The notes under the pieces are model-generated. The model was not told where the DNA came from. It saw only the letters and a program-made list of their open reading frames with translations, and ran no database searches. Positions 24,601 through 36,329 of a stretch of 64,000 nucleotides of DNA are shown piece by piece. Made by a program: the position numbers and the translations under genes. The stretch comes from Gordionus sp. m RMFG-2023 (lineage: Eukaryota > Nematomorpha > Gordioida > Chordodea > Parachordodidae), in assembly GCF_954871325.1 (NCBI RefSeq), contig NC_088775.1, positions 66,007,561 through 66,071,560 of the forward strand, in the 5' to 3' direction. The number at the start of each line of letters is the position of its first letter. Within the stretch, counting starts at the first letter, position 1.

Positions 24601-24634
24601 TTATCTATTCTAATATTTTTATTCCATTATATTT

Positions 24635-25200
24635 ATTGCAATTTAGTTGAAAGATGATAATCGGTAAGTATCTTTTTGTTAAATGTTATTGTACTCATAT
24701 TTTTATTAATAGTTATTTTTATAAAAAGTACAATAGTTTGACATCCTTTTTATAAGTTGAATTCTATTCAATTGCAAATTTAAATTATATTTATTGCATT
24801 TTATATTAATTCCAATTTAGCTAAAAGATGATAATTGGTAAGTATCTTTTTGTTAAATGTCATTGTACTCTATATTTTTATTAATAGTTATTTTTATAAA
24901 AAGTACAATAGTTTGACATCCTGTTTATAAGTTGGAATCTATTCAATTGCAAATTTAAATTATATTTATTGCATTTTATATTTTTTTTAATACTTCATCT
25001 TTTTCTTAAATGTTATTCAATAGCGAATTATATCATTGGAATTAATACAATATATTTATTGCATTTTATAATTTTATTAATAGTTTTTTTTATAAAAAAA
25101 CAATAGTTAGCCATCTTTTTGATGAGTTAAGTCCTATTCAATTGCTAATTTATATTATATAGCTTTTTATATTTTTTATTATTAGATATTTTTATAAAAA
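24635..25200. repeat. Tandem repeat, unit about 185 bp
   Basis: Two good copies (from about 24645 and 24826, containing AAAGATGATAATYGGTAAGT and CAATAGTTTGACATCCT) and one or two worn copies after them. Non-coding. Confidence 0.8.
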
Positions 25201-25429
25201 GTACGATATTGAGTCATTTGATGAATGATATGTAATTTATGTTTAAATATGAATAAATTAACCTACCATGTGTATATAGTTTCAATCAAACTTTTTTAAA
25301 ATTAAGTTATGACGTTTTCGACGTTAAATTATTTATAGGTATATCAGAAATTAAAATATTATCTATCTCATAAATTTAAATATTAAAAAATTTTAATTAT
25401 TTATCACTCATAAGAGTCAATATGCTAAA

Positions 25430-25935
25430 CATATAAGCTTTAAGCATCACCTGTCAGTCATAAGTGTTAATATTGCAATATAAAGTCATAAATGTCAGTA
25501 TTACTAAATAATAGAAACTTTTTAACATTACATGTCAGTTATTAATGTCAATATTATTAAATAATAGAAATTTTTAACATTATGTGTCAGTCATAAATGT
25601 CAGTATTACTAAATAATAGAAACTTTTAACATATCATGTCAGTCATAAATGTCAGTATTACTAAATAATAGAAACTTTTAACATATCATGTCAGTCATAA
25701 ATGTCAGTATTACTAAATAATAGAAACTTTTAACATATCATGTCAGTCATAAATGTCAGTATTACTAAATAATAGAAACTTATAACATTACATGTCGGTC
25801 ATAAATGTCAGTATTACTAAAGGGAGTTAATTTAAATTAAGTTAAAATATCACACTAAATTTTATAATGTTATTTTATTTTAACGTCAATCATAAATGTC
25901 AGTATTACTAAAGGGAGTTAATTTAAATTTAAGTT
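25430..25935. repeat. Minisatellite, unit about 55 bp
   Basis: About eight copies of a unit containing ATAAATGTCAGTATTACTAA and TAATAGAAACTTTTAACAT. The last two units switch to AAAGGGAGTTAATTTAAA, which is a partial reverse complement of the sequence after the primer-binding site (TTAATTAACTCCCCTT, 22256-22271). These may be the inverted ends of an inserted element, but this is tentative. Confidence 0.8.
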
Positions 25936-26029
25936 AAAATATCACGTTACACCGTGACTAAATAGCAAAGATAAAAACAATTATTTTTATAAATTATTTT
26001 TGGGAAAATATTTTTGTGGAGCTCTGTGG

Positions 26030-26520
26030 GGGATAAGACCGTCAATTTGTGAAAGCAAGAACCGTCAAGAACAAGTACCTTCAACGTCAAGAACAAGTAC
26101 CGTCAAGCGCAAGTACCGTCAACGTCAAGGACAAGTACCGTGTGTAATAAGGGACCGTTCGAGTCAAAAGACCGTCAAGAGCAAGTACCGTCAAGAACAA
26201 GTACCGTCAAGGACAAGTACCGTGTGTAATAAGGGACCGTTTAAGTCAAGAGACCGTCAAGAACAAGTACCGTCAAAAGAGGTGACCGTCAAGTGAAAAT
26301 TTTCAAGGCGACGTAGAGTACATGGAAGTGCTGCCAAAATTTTTGCCTATATAAATCTATTAGACGAAAATCCGAAAATTTACTAAAAAGGTAGAGTACA
26401 CGGAAGTGCTGCCCAAATTTTTGCCTATATAAATCTATTAGAAGAAAATCCGAAAAAGTTTATTAGAAGGCAAGTTACACGGAAGTGCTGCCGATTTTTC
26501 TTCAAAAGACGTCAATACAC
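26030..26520 (+). repeat. Two adjacent minisatellites upstream of gag
   Basis: 26030-26290 is made of short units such as ACCGTCAAGAACAAGT, which give a repetitive open frame (26000-26296) that I do not call a gene. 26310-26520 has three copies of a unit of about 75 bp around TACACGGAAGTGCTGCC and TTTTTGCCTATATAAATC. Both are G+C-richer than the DNA to the left and probably belong to the leader of the LTR element. Confidence 0.8.
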
Positions 26521-26755
26521 GGAAGAGGGATTCGCGGAATGTATTGATTTTTTTTTGATATTGATAAATGTATATGTGTATTATTGGAGTTTTTACCTTA
26601 TTGATTTTATCTTATTGTCTGACGTTACAAGTAGTTAAGATATTTTTGGTGAAATTAATAATTAATTTTTTGTGAATATTTTATAAAATATAGTGTTGAT
26701 AAATTGAGTTACTTGGGAAATAATTTAGAAAAAATTTAAATACGTAAATATTTTA

Positions 26756-27450
26756 ATGAAGAGTTTTAAAATTACAAAGTATGTGGAGTTGCAATATAAT
26801 GTACTGGGAGCGGTGGTAGTGTTGATGATATGGTTGTGTAGTTTATATTTTGGAAGTAGAATGCGAAGAGAAAGGAGTATTAGGATTCGTGGGCAATCGT
26901 TGTTGGTAGAAGGGCATAATGGAGAGGATGATAGATTGGGGAGAGTGATGTGGTTACCGGTTCAAGAAATAATGAAGGGTTGGGTCAATAATGAAGATAT
27001 TGACCGGTTAAAGAACGAGAGGATAGATGACAGACATTTGGACGTATACCGTGGACGTCAGGACATGCCGAGGCCGTTCAGCAGTGGGGGACAGAGAGGT
27101 CGGAATGGTGGATATTAAAATGTGGGGAGATGGGTCATATTGCGGTGAATTGTAGAGATGTCAAATGTTTTGCGTGTGGGGAGATGGGACATATTTCGAC
27201 ATATTGTCTGGGCAGAGCAGAGAGAATACGTTGCGCGGGTTGTGGAAGATTTGGACATGTGTTAAAAGATTGCCGAGTGGGAAAGGTAGAAGCAAGGGCA
27301 GGATTTCCACAGAGAGGAGAGACTTAGGGGGCCGTGAATATTAGGAGTATGACGGAGATAGCTGGAAAAGGAGGAAAGGATATTGAAGAGGAGATGACGT
27401 GTTTCAAGTGCCGAGAAAGAGGACATTGGGCCAGAGATTGTGATAAAGAT
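26756..27450 (+). pseudogene. gag-like region of the LTR element (zinc knuckles)
   Basis: Carries CCHC knuckles (for example CFACGEMGHISTYC, CAGCGRFGHVLKDC and CFKCRERGHWARDC) after a basic Arg/Gly-rich stretch. Such knuckles package the element's RNA. The base composition is markedly G-rich compared with the flanks. Part of a broken element and treated as a fossil. Confidence 0.75.
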
Positions 27451-27479
27451 TGACTATATGATGGGAAGGAGAGTAAAAT

Positions 27480-28732
27480 GATGACCATGGCGTTAGGAGG
27501 AGGCAAGAAAGAGTTGAGAGTTAAAATGTTGCAGCATGAGGTTCAAAGGGAGTTAAAGTATCTGCCGAGTCCGAGGGTATGGTTCGATATCATCGGGAAG
27601 ATGGTATCTATGTTATTTGATACCGGAGCAGCTATTTCGGTGATAGGATATGAGGATTTTAGATGACTTTGGCCGGGTAGTAAAATAATCAGAGACGTTA
27701 TGCAAGTGAGGCAGTTTGATGGATCAGAGATGGAGATGATGGGAAGAGTGCATATTGGGGATGTAGGGAGAGAAGGATGTAAAATGTTGGACTTATGGAT
27801 AATTAACCGAGACGTTGAGCCGGTGATGGGATGGGATTGGATTACAAATGTGGGGCCGGAGTATGGATTTTGGGGAGTATTTGTGGCGATCGAAGAAGAT
27901 ATTCGGGAAGACTTGATAAATAGGGTCCAAGAGGATGAGGGGAGAGAATGTACGGAGGAAATGAGGAAATTTGGAATGGATAGAGGGCCGAGATAATATT
28001 GAAGTAGACGAGGGAAGATCCGTGTTTTGGGGGGAAAGCGAAGGAAGTGGGAGGGAAGATATGTTGGGGAGAAGTCCGATTTATGTAGATGGAGAAATAA
28101 GATATGTCCAAGACAGTAGATATGGAGTATTGAGGCCGCTGGTTAGTGAGAGGAGTGAGAATTTTGTAGAACAGGGAGTTGCGAAAAATTTGTGGGAGTG
28201 TGGAGTTTGGGGAAGAGTTGGGCTGTCTAAAGGGTTATGAAGTGGAGATTCGGATGAAGGATGTACCAAAATTTTGTGCTGTTCCTAGAGTACCTTTTGA
28301 ATGGAGGCAGAAGGTAGGGAAGGAGTTGGATCGTTGGTAAAGGAGGGTATCGTGAGTCCGGTTGAATACAAATGGGCGACGCCTTTGGTACCCATAAAGA
28401 AGGCCAATGGGAGTTTGAGGTTGTATGCGGATTTCCGGGTAACGTTGAATCCATGTGTGGTGGAGGTGAAGTATCCGTTACCCAGGATAGAGGAGATATT
28501 AGCCAGTTTAAAGAGGAGCAGATATTTTTCGAAAGTGGATTTTTCGAACGCGTATTTGCAATTACGGGTAAAAAAGGAGAGGCAGAGGTTGTTGACTATA
28601 ACAACGCCAAAGGGCTTATTTGCTTTTAGAAGGTTGCCGTTTGGGTTTAGCGTATCGGCACCTATGTTTCAACGGACGATGGCGGTAGTTTTTCAGGGAT
28701 TGGAGGGAGTGTTTAATTATACCATGATGTAA
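27480..28732 (+). pseudogene. Protease and reverse transcriptase region of the LTR element
   Basis: An aspartic-protease motif LFDTGAAISVIG lies near 27613-27650. The reverse transcriptase is recognised by ATPLVPIKKANGSLRLYADF, DFSNAYLQL and RRLPFGFSVSAPMFQR (about 28370-28680), the Ty3/gypsy pattern. Open frames on the opposite strand are shadows. The element looks broken here; it is treated as a fossil. Confidence 0.8.
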
Positions 28733-29048
28733 AAATAACAGGGGTTACTCTAGAGCAGAACAATCAAAGGTTAGAGGTGAATGAGTATTTGCAGCGTGTT
28801 ATTGGAGTGGTGGAGTCTTTTCAGCGTGTATGCAAAAGCGGGAGTTCGAAATTTTTTTTTAGTAATGAAATAAATTAAAAGGATTTTAGGTTGTAGTTAC
28901 TCTTAGAAGAAGACGATGGAGGAATAATAATTATGGAAATATGTTCCAATAATCGATGGTCAAAGGTGTCCACTTACAACAATAACAGAAGAATTTCTAG
29001 GGGTGATCAAAGGGATTGGGGTCTCAAGGATTGGTTAAAGGGGGGAGG
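28733..29048 (+). other. 3' interior of the LTR element with polypurine tract
   Basis: Nothing coding recognised. The stretch ends in AAAGGGGGGAGG immediately before the 3' LTR, which fits the polypurine tract that primes second-strand synthesis. Confidence 0.6.
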
Positions 29049-29550
29049 TGTCATAATTGGGAGACTTTGATTTGTAAAATTTGATTTTTGGTAAAGTCAG
29101 TATGTATTGCATTTGATGAGTCATTTTTATTTTTATAATTTTATGTTTTAGTTAAATTGGTGAGTCATTGTTATTTTTATAATTTTATGTTTTAGTTTAA
29201 TCGCGTTAACATTTTATTTTTAGATTTATAAAAGTTAATTATTGTAAAGTCATTATGATGATGGGGTTTAATTATTTATTTGTGATGATTATTGCTTCCC
29301 TATAAAAGGGAAGCGAAAATTGTAAATTATCAATTCATTTTTTTTTGAATTCATTTTTTTGAATTAATTTTTTTTTAACAGTTAATTTTTTTTTCGTTTT
29401 AATTATTATAAAACTATTGTTTGTTTTTTTGGTCTTTGATTATAAATTTGTTTTTATTGGATTGAAATAAAGTTGGGATTACTCGAAATCATTGTGGTGG
29501 AAAATTTTAACAATCGAATAAGAAAAACTTTACACGGTCACAACGTAATA
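29049..29550 (+). repeat. 3' LTR
   Basis: Begins TGTCATAATTGGGAG and ends CACAACGTAATA, the same 502-bp length as the 5' LTR. It is followed directly by the duplicated target CTTAC. An open frame overlapping its end on the minus strand (29530-29775) is a chance frame. Confidence 0.93.
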
Positions 29551-30202
29551 CTTACCTGATTGGAAAATACCCCGTCTAGAACAACTTCTTTTTCTACATC
29601 GGTAATATGATGTGGAATTTATTACCCTATGCATCAGAGTTGTACAAAAGATCTTCTTTGAAGATTTTTGAGCGAGATCTAGCTCAAAAATTTGAGCAAG
29701 ATCTTTGAAGATCGTAAAATTTGAAGATCTTTTATTTTTTAAAAATTTTGTGTAACGATCTTCAAAGATCTTCATGATATTTATTTTTTTACCCCTTTAT
29801 CCAGATGTTTTTCAATTTTATTAATATAATATTTCTTTTATGTTTTATACCACTCCTCCTGCCTTGATGGGGTTATACATTTTATACCACTAGACCATGT
29901 AATTATCCCTTATAAAATTATAACTCGGAAAAAAATAAATATTGACACAGCATGTTTCTAAAATTTTTGATGGCTTTATTATTAGATTGCAAAATATTAA
30001 AAAAAGAGTGCCTACAAGAATATTTTTTTTGATTGATATAAGAGTGTTTAATATTATCATTGAAAAGTGAAATAATTTTTATATTTGAATTGTAAAAAAA
30101 ATATTTATATTGAAAAGCTTCCTTTTCTTCCGAAATTTTTTAAAAAAAATAAAATTATAACTGTTTCCAATGAGAGTGTAGGTAGTGTTGCATATTATAT
30201 AA

Positions 30203-30462
30203 TAGTAAAGATGTGCTAAACCCATATTTTAAAAAAATTGGGTTTGGGCTTTGTCGGTTCTAAAAAAAAATTTTTTAAATTCCGGCTAGGTCGGGTAGTG
30301 CCTTGGAAATTTTTTAAAATAAATATAAATATATGAATAATTATAAAAAATTAATTTTTGCTGGCTGTGCTGGTAAAAATTTTTTAATCGTCTTCGAGCC
30401 GGAAAACATTTTTTAAAAATTTTGGGTTGGGCTTGAAAAATTAGGCCCTATGCAGATCACTA
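30203..30462 (-). mobile_element. Small non-autonomous hAT, copy a
   Basis: Tips TAGTAAAGATGTGCTAAACC and TAGTGATCTGCATAGGGCC in inverted orientation, with C/G-rich subterminal blocks (GGCCGG-like). Same family as 47093-47291 and 34289-34453. No protein. Confidence 0.75.
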
Positions 30463-31169
30463 TATTATTATAATATATTTTCCTCTCGCTAATTAATAAG
30501 ACTATGTTTAAGATAACACATTTGCATTTTATATATCCAGTAATAAATTTTTATTTCATTTTTTTTAAAAATTTTAAATCAAAATATAAATCTTTTTTTT
30601 TGTGAGTTTTAAAAATAATTTCCGGTATTGAAAAAAAGGAATCAAAAAACAGACCGGTCTATGGGTCTTGGAAACTTTCTTAGAAAGTGTGTCAGCATAC
30701 CCTGGCTTAATAAATTAGTATCGCTATGCCAAAGTTGGGTAGTACCGCGAATACTTGCATCTAAGATACAAGATCCTTTTGTATCTTGTACTCAGTATCT
30801 TATTGACATTTTTAATAAGATAATAGTATCTGTATATAAGATCCTTTATTTTGAAAAGAATCTTGTATCTTTTTCATTATCTTTAAAAAGATACAGATAC
30901 AGATTTTTTTTAAAATTCTTGTTTAAAACATTTACATATCACACAATGTAACTTTATTTTCTTCGTGAAATCTTGTATTATTTTCTTTATATTTTCCCGC
31001 TATATTTTAAATATATTGATAGCCAAAATTAGTTGGAAATGTTATAGGTCACAAAGATAGATAGATTAAAAATAACAACACCAAAACTAAATAAGAGAAG
31101 GATATATTTTATATGTAATATTTTTTAATTTGTAAAACGTTTAACAATCATAGTAGTGAAGATGAAATT

Positions 31170-31367
31170 ATGGAGATGGGTTCTCCTGAATCAAATCTGA
31201 ATCTTAAAATTATAGATGGAAAATTTTATAAAGTAATTCATGTGAAAAAGAACAAGGTACAAGCTGAATGTCAAAATTGCACAAATAAAAAAGTTATTAA
31301 CGGTTCAACAAACTCCTTTACAAACTTTGTTAAACATATTAATGTATATTATATTTTTATTTTATAA
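31170..31367 (+). pseudogene. BED-type zinc finger fragment of a hAT transposase
   Basis: A 65-residue frame with AECQNCTNKKVINGSTNSF followed by TNFVKHI, which resembles the start of a BED finger (C-x2-C, aromatic and Asn/Leu spacing, first His). BED fingers bind the transposon ends. It lies inside the hAT at 30730-33146 and may be its own first exon. No catalytic or dimerisation domain follows, so it is a remnant, or an exon of a gene whose rest was deleted. Confidence 0.55.
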
Positions 31368-31478
31368 TTATCAACATAATAATACCTCTACTTAAGTCCC
31401 TCTTAGATAATTGTTATTAAAAATTTTTATAGAAGATGGTTGATTACAAATTAAAATCATTTTGGATATATATTTTTT

Positions 31479-32030
31479 AGGGGTGTGTCGATACCACTTT
31501 TTTGAGGCCGATCCGATATTCCCGATATTAAATTGATATCGGCCGATTACCGATCCGATATCATATCTAATTTTGTATTCTGTAAATATACCAATGGTTT
31601 TAAATTTTAATATACTTTTTATTAGTATAACATCTATAATTTAACTATACCATAACTTATGTCTTTTAAATATATTATAATAATGAGTTATAGTTTATAT
31701 TCAATTCAATTGCAATTCTAAAAGTATATAAAATATTTTTATTATTAAATCACTTTTATATAATAAATAATAACATTAATCTATATACATAATAAGTAAT
31801 AAACAATTATATTATGAAATTTGAAATAAATATTTAAAATAATATTTAACATTAATATAACGAAGATTTCTTTTTAGAAATACCAATATTTCCAATTTAT
31901 CAGAGGTCAGCTTGCGGCAATAATAACTGTCAATATCACCAGCTTCACTAAAAACAGATTCTGAAGAGAATCTCGCACACCTTTATTAAATGCGCAAAAA
32001 AAATAACAATATGGCAGAATATTTATTAAT
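31479..32030 (+). mobile_element. Partial hAT MITE (relative of 62823-63518)
   Basis: Starts AGGGGTGTGTCGATACC and follows the complete copy at 62823-63518 (GAGGCCGATCCGATATT, TTAAATTGATATCGGCCG) until about the TGGCAGAATATTT block, where similarity stops. It is nested in the hAT at 30730-33146. Confidence 0.75.
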
Positions 32031-32278
32031 TAATTAATTATTAAACATAATAATTTTCTTTAATGCATTTAAATTGATTAAATTTTGTAAATAAACACTG
32101 TAATGTAATTTTACTTACATCATAAATAAATAAAAGTAACTAATTAAGTTAAATTATACCTTATTATAATTATTTTATTAAGTGCCTTTTAAAATTATCT
32201 AATATTTTTATATATCAATTGTAGCTTAAATATTTTCTCTAATAAGAACTTGCTAAAATAATTATATATAAAATATAT

Positions 32279-32470
32279 TAGGGATGTGCCAATTTTTTTA
32301 TCGGATCGGGCCGGTTTCACTCATTTTAAAATATCGGTTATCCGACAATATTATAAAATTTGATCCGATATAAAATGGCTTCTTTAACAAATAAAATGTT
32401 ATAAAATTTAAAAAAAAATTATATATAAAATCATTTATTTTTATAAATAAAATCGAAATCCATTTTTATG
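32279..32470 (-). mobile_element. Second partial copy of the same MITE, opposite orientation
   Basis: GGGATGTGCCAATTTTTTTA and TCGGATCGGGCC match the reverse complement of the right end of 62823-63518. Only the terminal 190 bp are present. With the piece at 31479-32030 this gives a broken head-to-head arrangement. Confidence 0.65.
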
Positions 32471-33536
32471 TATATTTTTTTAATAATATATGTATTTAAT
32501 AATTGTAATATAAAGTTGTACATTATTATGATAATTTTTATATATAATTAATGATTTTGCAAGAAATATATAAAAAAAATTTGAAAAGAGATTTAAATGA
32601 TATTTATATAAATGATATTACAAACGCAAGAATTAATAAGTCATATTGTATATTTTTTTAGAGATTTTATTTAGCCATATACTCCGAATATAAACTATAT
32701 TTAAAACAACACAGAAATAAATCATTTTATTTTATTTTTTTCTTATTTGCAAATTTTCAACTCCCATTAAATATACTACTCTCCCTTCCCTGTTTAAGCT
32801 ATTAATGGGCAAAAACTAAAATTAAAATCCCTGATTATTATAATTAATTTATTAATAAATATTTTATTAATTATTGCAAATAATTCTTATATGTGTATGC
32901 TATGTTCTTCACAAATAAATAATAAAAACTGTATTTTATAAACTATTCTAATTTAATTGGTATTTATTATTTAAAAATATCTTGTATTTAAAATACTCTA
33001 ATTTAGTAAAAGATACAAGTATCTTTTATCTTGTATCTTTTTGATATTTTGAAAATGATACTAATATCTGTATCTAAGATTCATTTTTTTAAAAAGAATC
33101 TGTATCTGTATCTAGATTCTTTTTCTGGAGGACCTGCCCAACTCTGCGCTATGCCAATTCCCCTTACTACTAGTTCAGAATGAGGTGCTAACTTTCTTTT
33201 AATTTCATCGCTATTTTTTAATATTGATTTTTTAAATAATTTTAGAAATGAATCTATTGGACATATATATTTGATAACATTAGTTCCTAAATTTGATTGA
33301 GATAATTAGAATACTTTTGGATATTCGTATTATTTAGGGGGGGGGGGTGTGCCTATTCTAAAGTCAAAATATAGTATAATTTATAATATCAATTTATACT
33401 TTTTATCTTTTATTAATTAATAAAGTTTAATAATTATTATTAAGGATAATTTATCTTAATGAGGGTCTGAACCCCGGGTCTGTGCTCAGAGCTGGTTTGG
33501 TCGATTTTTTAGACCCAAACCCCGGGTCTGGTTTTA

Positions 33537-34288
33537 TACAACCAACCAATTAACAACACTTTAATATTAAGTAAAAGTCATGCTTTTACTATTTACAACG
33601 ATATAAAATAGCAAGTTGCGATTTTAAAAATAAAAGTAAAACAAAATTAAAACTTTCCCAAGATGTCTAGGAAATGTCATAAAAACCACCAATAAAATCA
33701 GAATGATATGATATATTTGTCATATTAAAAAATATGCTAAATTTGAATAAAAAAATTAAGCCCAAGCCCAGCCCAAGTCATATTGCATTTCCAAAGAACC
33801 CAAACCCGGCCTAGGCCCGCTATAAAATATATATTTAGGTCTATACCCTATCCATGTTTCTGATATAATTATGGGTTGTTAAATTCTAGACCCAACTAAT
33901 TAAAATGGGTCAATTCAGTTTTTTTTATTCTGAAAATATTTTATATATTTTAATTTTACTCTACCAACTCGAGTCGCGAAATGCAGTTGTAATTATGAAA
34001 GGCCGGGTTTAGGTTCTTTGGAAATTTTATGCAATATGGCTTGGGCTGGGCTTGGGCTTAATTTTTTTATTCAAATTTAGCTTATTTTAAGGATATATAA
34101 TATGACAAATATATCATATCATTCTGATTTTATTGGTGGTTTTTATGACATTTCCTAGACATCTTGGGAAAGTGTTAATTTTGTTTTACTTTTATTTTTA
34201 AAATCGCAACTTGCTATTTTATATCGTTGTAAATAGTAAAAGCATGACTTTTACTTAATATTAAAGTGTTGTTAATTGGTTGGTTGTA
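33537..34288. repeat. Fold-back repeat with 280-bp arms
   Basis: 33537-33811 and 34001-34288 are near-perfect inverted repeats, starting TACAACCAACCAATTAAC and ending GTTAATTGGTTGGTTGTA, around a 190-bp spacer. The inner parts of the arms carry AAACCCGGCC and GCCCAAGCCC blocks. It sits exactly where the left side of the nest stops matching the right arm. No coding sequence. Confidence 0.9.
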
Positions 34289-34453
34289 TTTTTTACCAGC
34301 ACAGCCAGCAAAAATTAATTTTTTATAATTATTCATATATTTATATTTATTTTAAAAAATTTCCAAGGCACTACCCGACCTGGCCGGAATTTTTAAAAAT
34401 TTTTTTTAGAACCGACAAAGCCCAAACCCAATTTTTTTAAAATATGGGTTTAG
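34289..34453 (+). mobile_element. Small non-autonomous hAT, copy b, split by the P element
   Basis: Matches 47111-47281 (ACCAGCACAGCCAGC to ATATGGGTTTAG), lacks the first tip, and resumes after the P element at 46351-46366 (GGGTTTAGCACATCTTTA). The downstream flank 46367-46436 duplicates 47292-47350, so copy b and its flank derive from a copy-c-like locus. Confidence 0.8.
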
Positions 34454-34559
34454 CCAATGATATATATAACTATAGATTGACGATCATGCATAAAAAAACG
34501 TCCACCTATTGAAATCAGCTGTAGCGCCATTTTGTAGCTTGTACGTTGATCAAATGCCT

Positions 34560-36250
34560 CAATAATGATAATAATTTTTAAAAATTTAACAATTTTACTA
34601 ATAATTTTAGCTAAACATAACATAAATACTTTCTTATAATTATTTTAAGAGCTTAAGTAATTTGATTTCAAAAATTGCACTAATTAATTCTAATAGCTCA
34701 AACATATTAACTTTTAAAATAAATTAAAATAATTTAAATTACATAGTAGGGAAATAATTAGTATATTTTAAAATTTATACTGGAAATTATTACGCTACTA
34801 TTTATATCCTAATATGTAGGTGGAATAATTAGTGTATTTTAAAATTTATACTGGAAATTATTACATTATAAGAGAATTAAGTGTTAGGTACTTTGCTTAG
34901 AATTGATATAATTCAAACTTGGCTTATTGATGAATTAAAATTCATAACAATCAAGATATAAATTAATTCCTTGTGTTAATTAAATAGATATATAACTAGC
35001 TAAAATAGTAGATAAATTATACTAGTTAGAGTTTGAACAATAAATTAGTACAAACAATTTTTTATTTATTTCTTATATATAAATAAAATAATAATATATT
35101 TTACAAATTTATACTTGAAATTATCACATTATATTATATTATATGATGTTATGTGTTAGATACTTGGCTTATTGAAGATTTTAAAATTCAAACCTAGCAT
35201 ATTGAAGGATAAAAATTCTAACAAAAAAGATATAAGTTAAACTCTTATGCTAATTAAATTGATATATAATAGTAGATAACTTATACTAATTTAGTAATAT
35301 TTTATTTATTTCTTACATATAAATAAAGTCGTATAAATTGCATTCTATTTTGTTATCTGGTAAATAACCGATAAGAATAAGATTTATTAAATAATAATAA
35401 ACATAATAAGAGAGTAAACTAGATATTATAAAGTGAGAAACAAATTAAACATATAATAAGAGAGTAAACTAGATATTATAAAGGGAGAAACAAATTAAAC
35501 ATATAATTGAAGTAATATATAACTTTATTGTTTTTTCAATGTATACTGGTAATAAATACATACTAAATAATTTTTTGGGTAATCACTGTTTAAGGTAATC
35601 ACTATGTTAACTCTTTAGATAATACGATGATCATATTAAACACTTTGATAATCTCTATTTAAACCTTTTAAATAACATTTGTTTTCTTTTTAACAAAAAA
35701 CACTTTGATAATCTCAATTTAAACTTTTTAAATAACATTTGTTTTTTAACAAAAATTCATACTAAGTAATTTTTAGAATCACTATTTAAAATCACTATGT
35801 TAACTCTTTGGATAATACGATGATAAGGTAATCACTATGTTAACTCTTTGGATAATACGATGATTTATTAAATTTGATAATCTCTATTTAAACTTTTTAA
35901 ATAACATTTGTTTTTTCTTTTCTTTTAACAAAATAAATCAAATGTTTGTTTTATTTTATGTATATTTTATATTTTAACAAAATAAATCGGATAATAATTT
36001 TATTTTATTTATTTTATATATATTATTATTTTCTTTAATTTTATCTTCGGTTAATTTAAATACTATTAATTTATATACTATATGCAACGTCAAACTTTTA
36101 AATTACAATTATTCCTAGATTTTTATATTTTATTTTATTTTTTATTTATTTTTTATTTTATTTTATTTATTTTATATATATTATTATTTTCTTTAATTTT
36201 ATCTTCTGTTAATTTATATACTATTATAACTTTTAAATTATAATTATTCC
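34560..36250. other. Non-coding part of the P element with direct repeats
   Basis: No gene seen. About 34830-35035 and 35095-35300 are diverged copies of one unit (TTATACTKGAAATTATYACA, then GGCTTATTGA). A 53-bp unit AGAGTAAACTAGATATTATA is repeated near 35410 and 35463. Several copies of GATAATCTCTATTTAAAC and ATCACTATGTTAACTCTTTG lie at 35580-35900. The left border of the LINE probably falls in or after this part. Confidence 0.6.
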
Positions 36251-36329
36251 TAGTATATCGTTAAAATTCTCGAAACTTTCTCAAAAGATTAATTACTTTT
36301 ATCAATTCTTATATATACAACAGATTTAT

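Larger units (their letters stand above)
21735..29550 (+). mobile_element. Ty3-type LTR retroelement, young but broken
   Basis: Bounded by two 502-bp direct repeats and by the 5-bp target duplication CTTAC (21730-21734 and 29551-29555). Recognised parts in order are the 5' LTR, a likely primer-binding site, a long 5' interior with an integrase-type zinc-binding remnant and an OTU domain, minisatellites, a gag-like zinc-knuckle region, protease and reverse transcriptase, a purine tract and the 3' LTR. The LTRs differ by about six substitutions and a few length changes in 502 bp, so insertion was recent. The element nevertheless looks broken, with several breaks. The 5' interior is unusually long for the family and may itself contain an inserted element. 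Confidence 0.88.
30730..33146 (+). mobile_element. hAT element, 2417 bp, with 8-bp target duplication
   Basis: Ends are CAAAGTTGGGTAG and CTGCCCAACTCTG, an inverted pair of the hAT form. The 8-bp target CGCTATGC is present on both sides (30722-30729 and 33147-33154). The right arm of the nest at about 46813-46829 has the uninterrupted target, proving the insertion. Subterminal AAGATACAAG / CTTGTATCTT repeats abound. Inside are a BED-finger fragment and pieces of another hAT MITE. Most of the transposase is absent, so it would need a helper. Confidence 0.9.
29635..33530 (+). repeat. Left arm of an 18-kb inverted-repeat nest
   Basis: 29635-30729 plus 33147-33530 form the reverse complement of 46437-47798. 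The outer tip CAGAGTTGTACAAAAGATC pairs with CAGAGTTGTACATTTGC at the other end, a hAT-like start, followed by GATCTTCAAAGATC-rich sequence. No convincing target duplication was found; instead the inverted similarity runs about 7 bp further out (CTATGCA). A 2417-bp hAT element interrupts this arm at 30730-33146. An open frame at 30628-30951 spans the junction with that hAT and is not a gene. Confidence 0.85.

Noticed and set aside
26000-26296. 98-residue ORF with repeated RQEQVPS-like units
   Set aside because: It is the translation of short tandem repeats upstream of gag.
27324-28454. Minus-strand ORFs of 60-89 residues
   Set aside because: They are antisense shadows of the protease and reverse transcriptase region of the LTR element.
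30628-30951. 107-residue ORF
   Set aside because: It spans the junction between the inverted arm and the hAT end and is made of repeat sequence.
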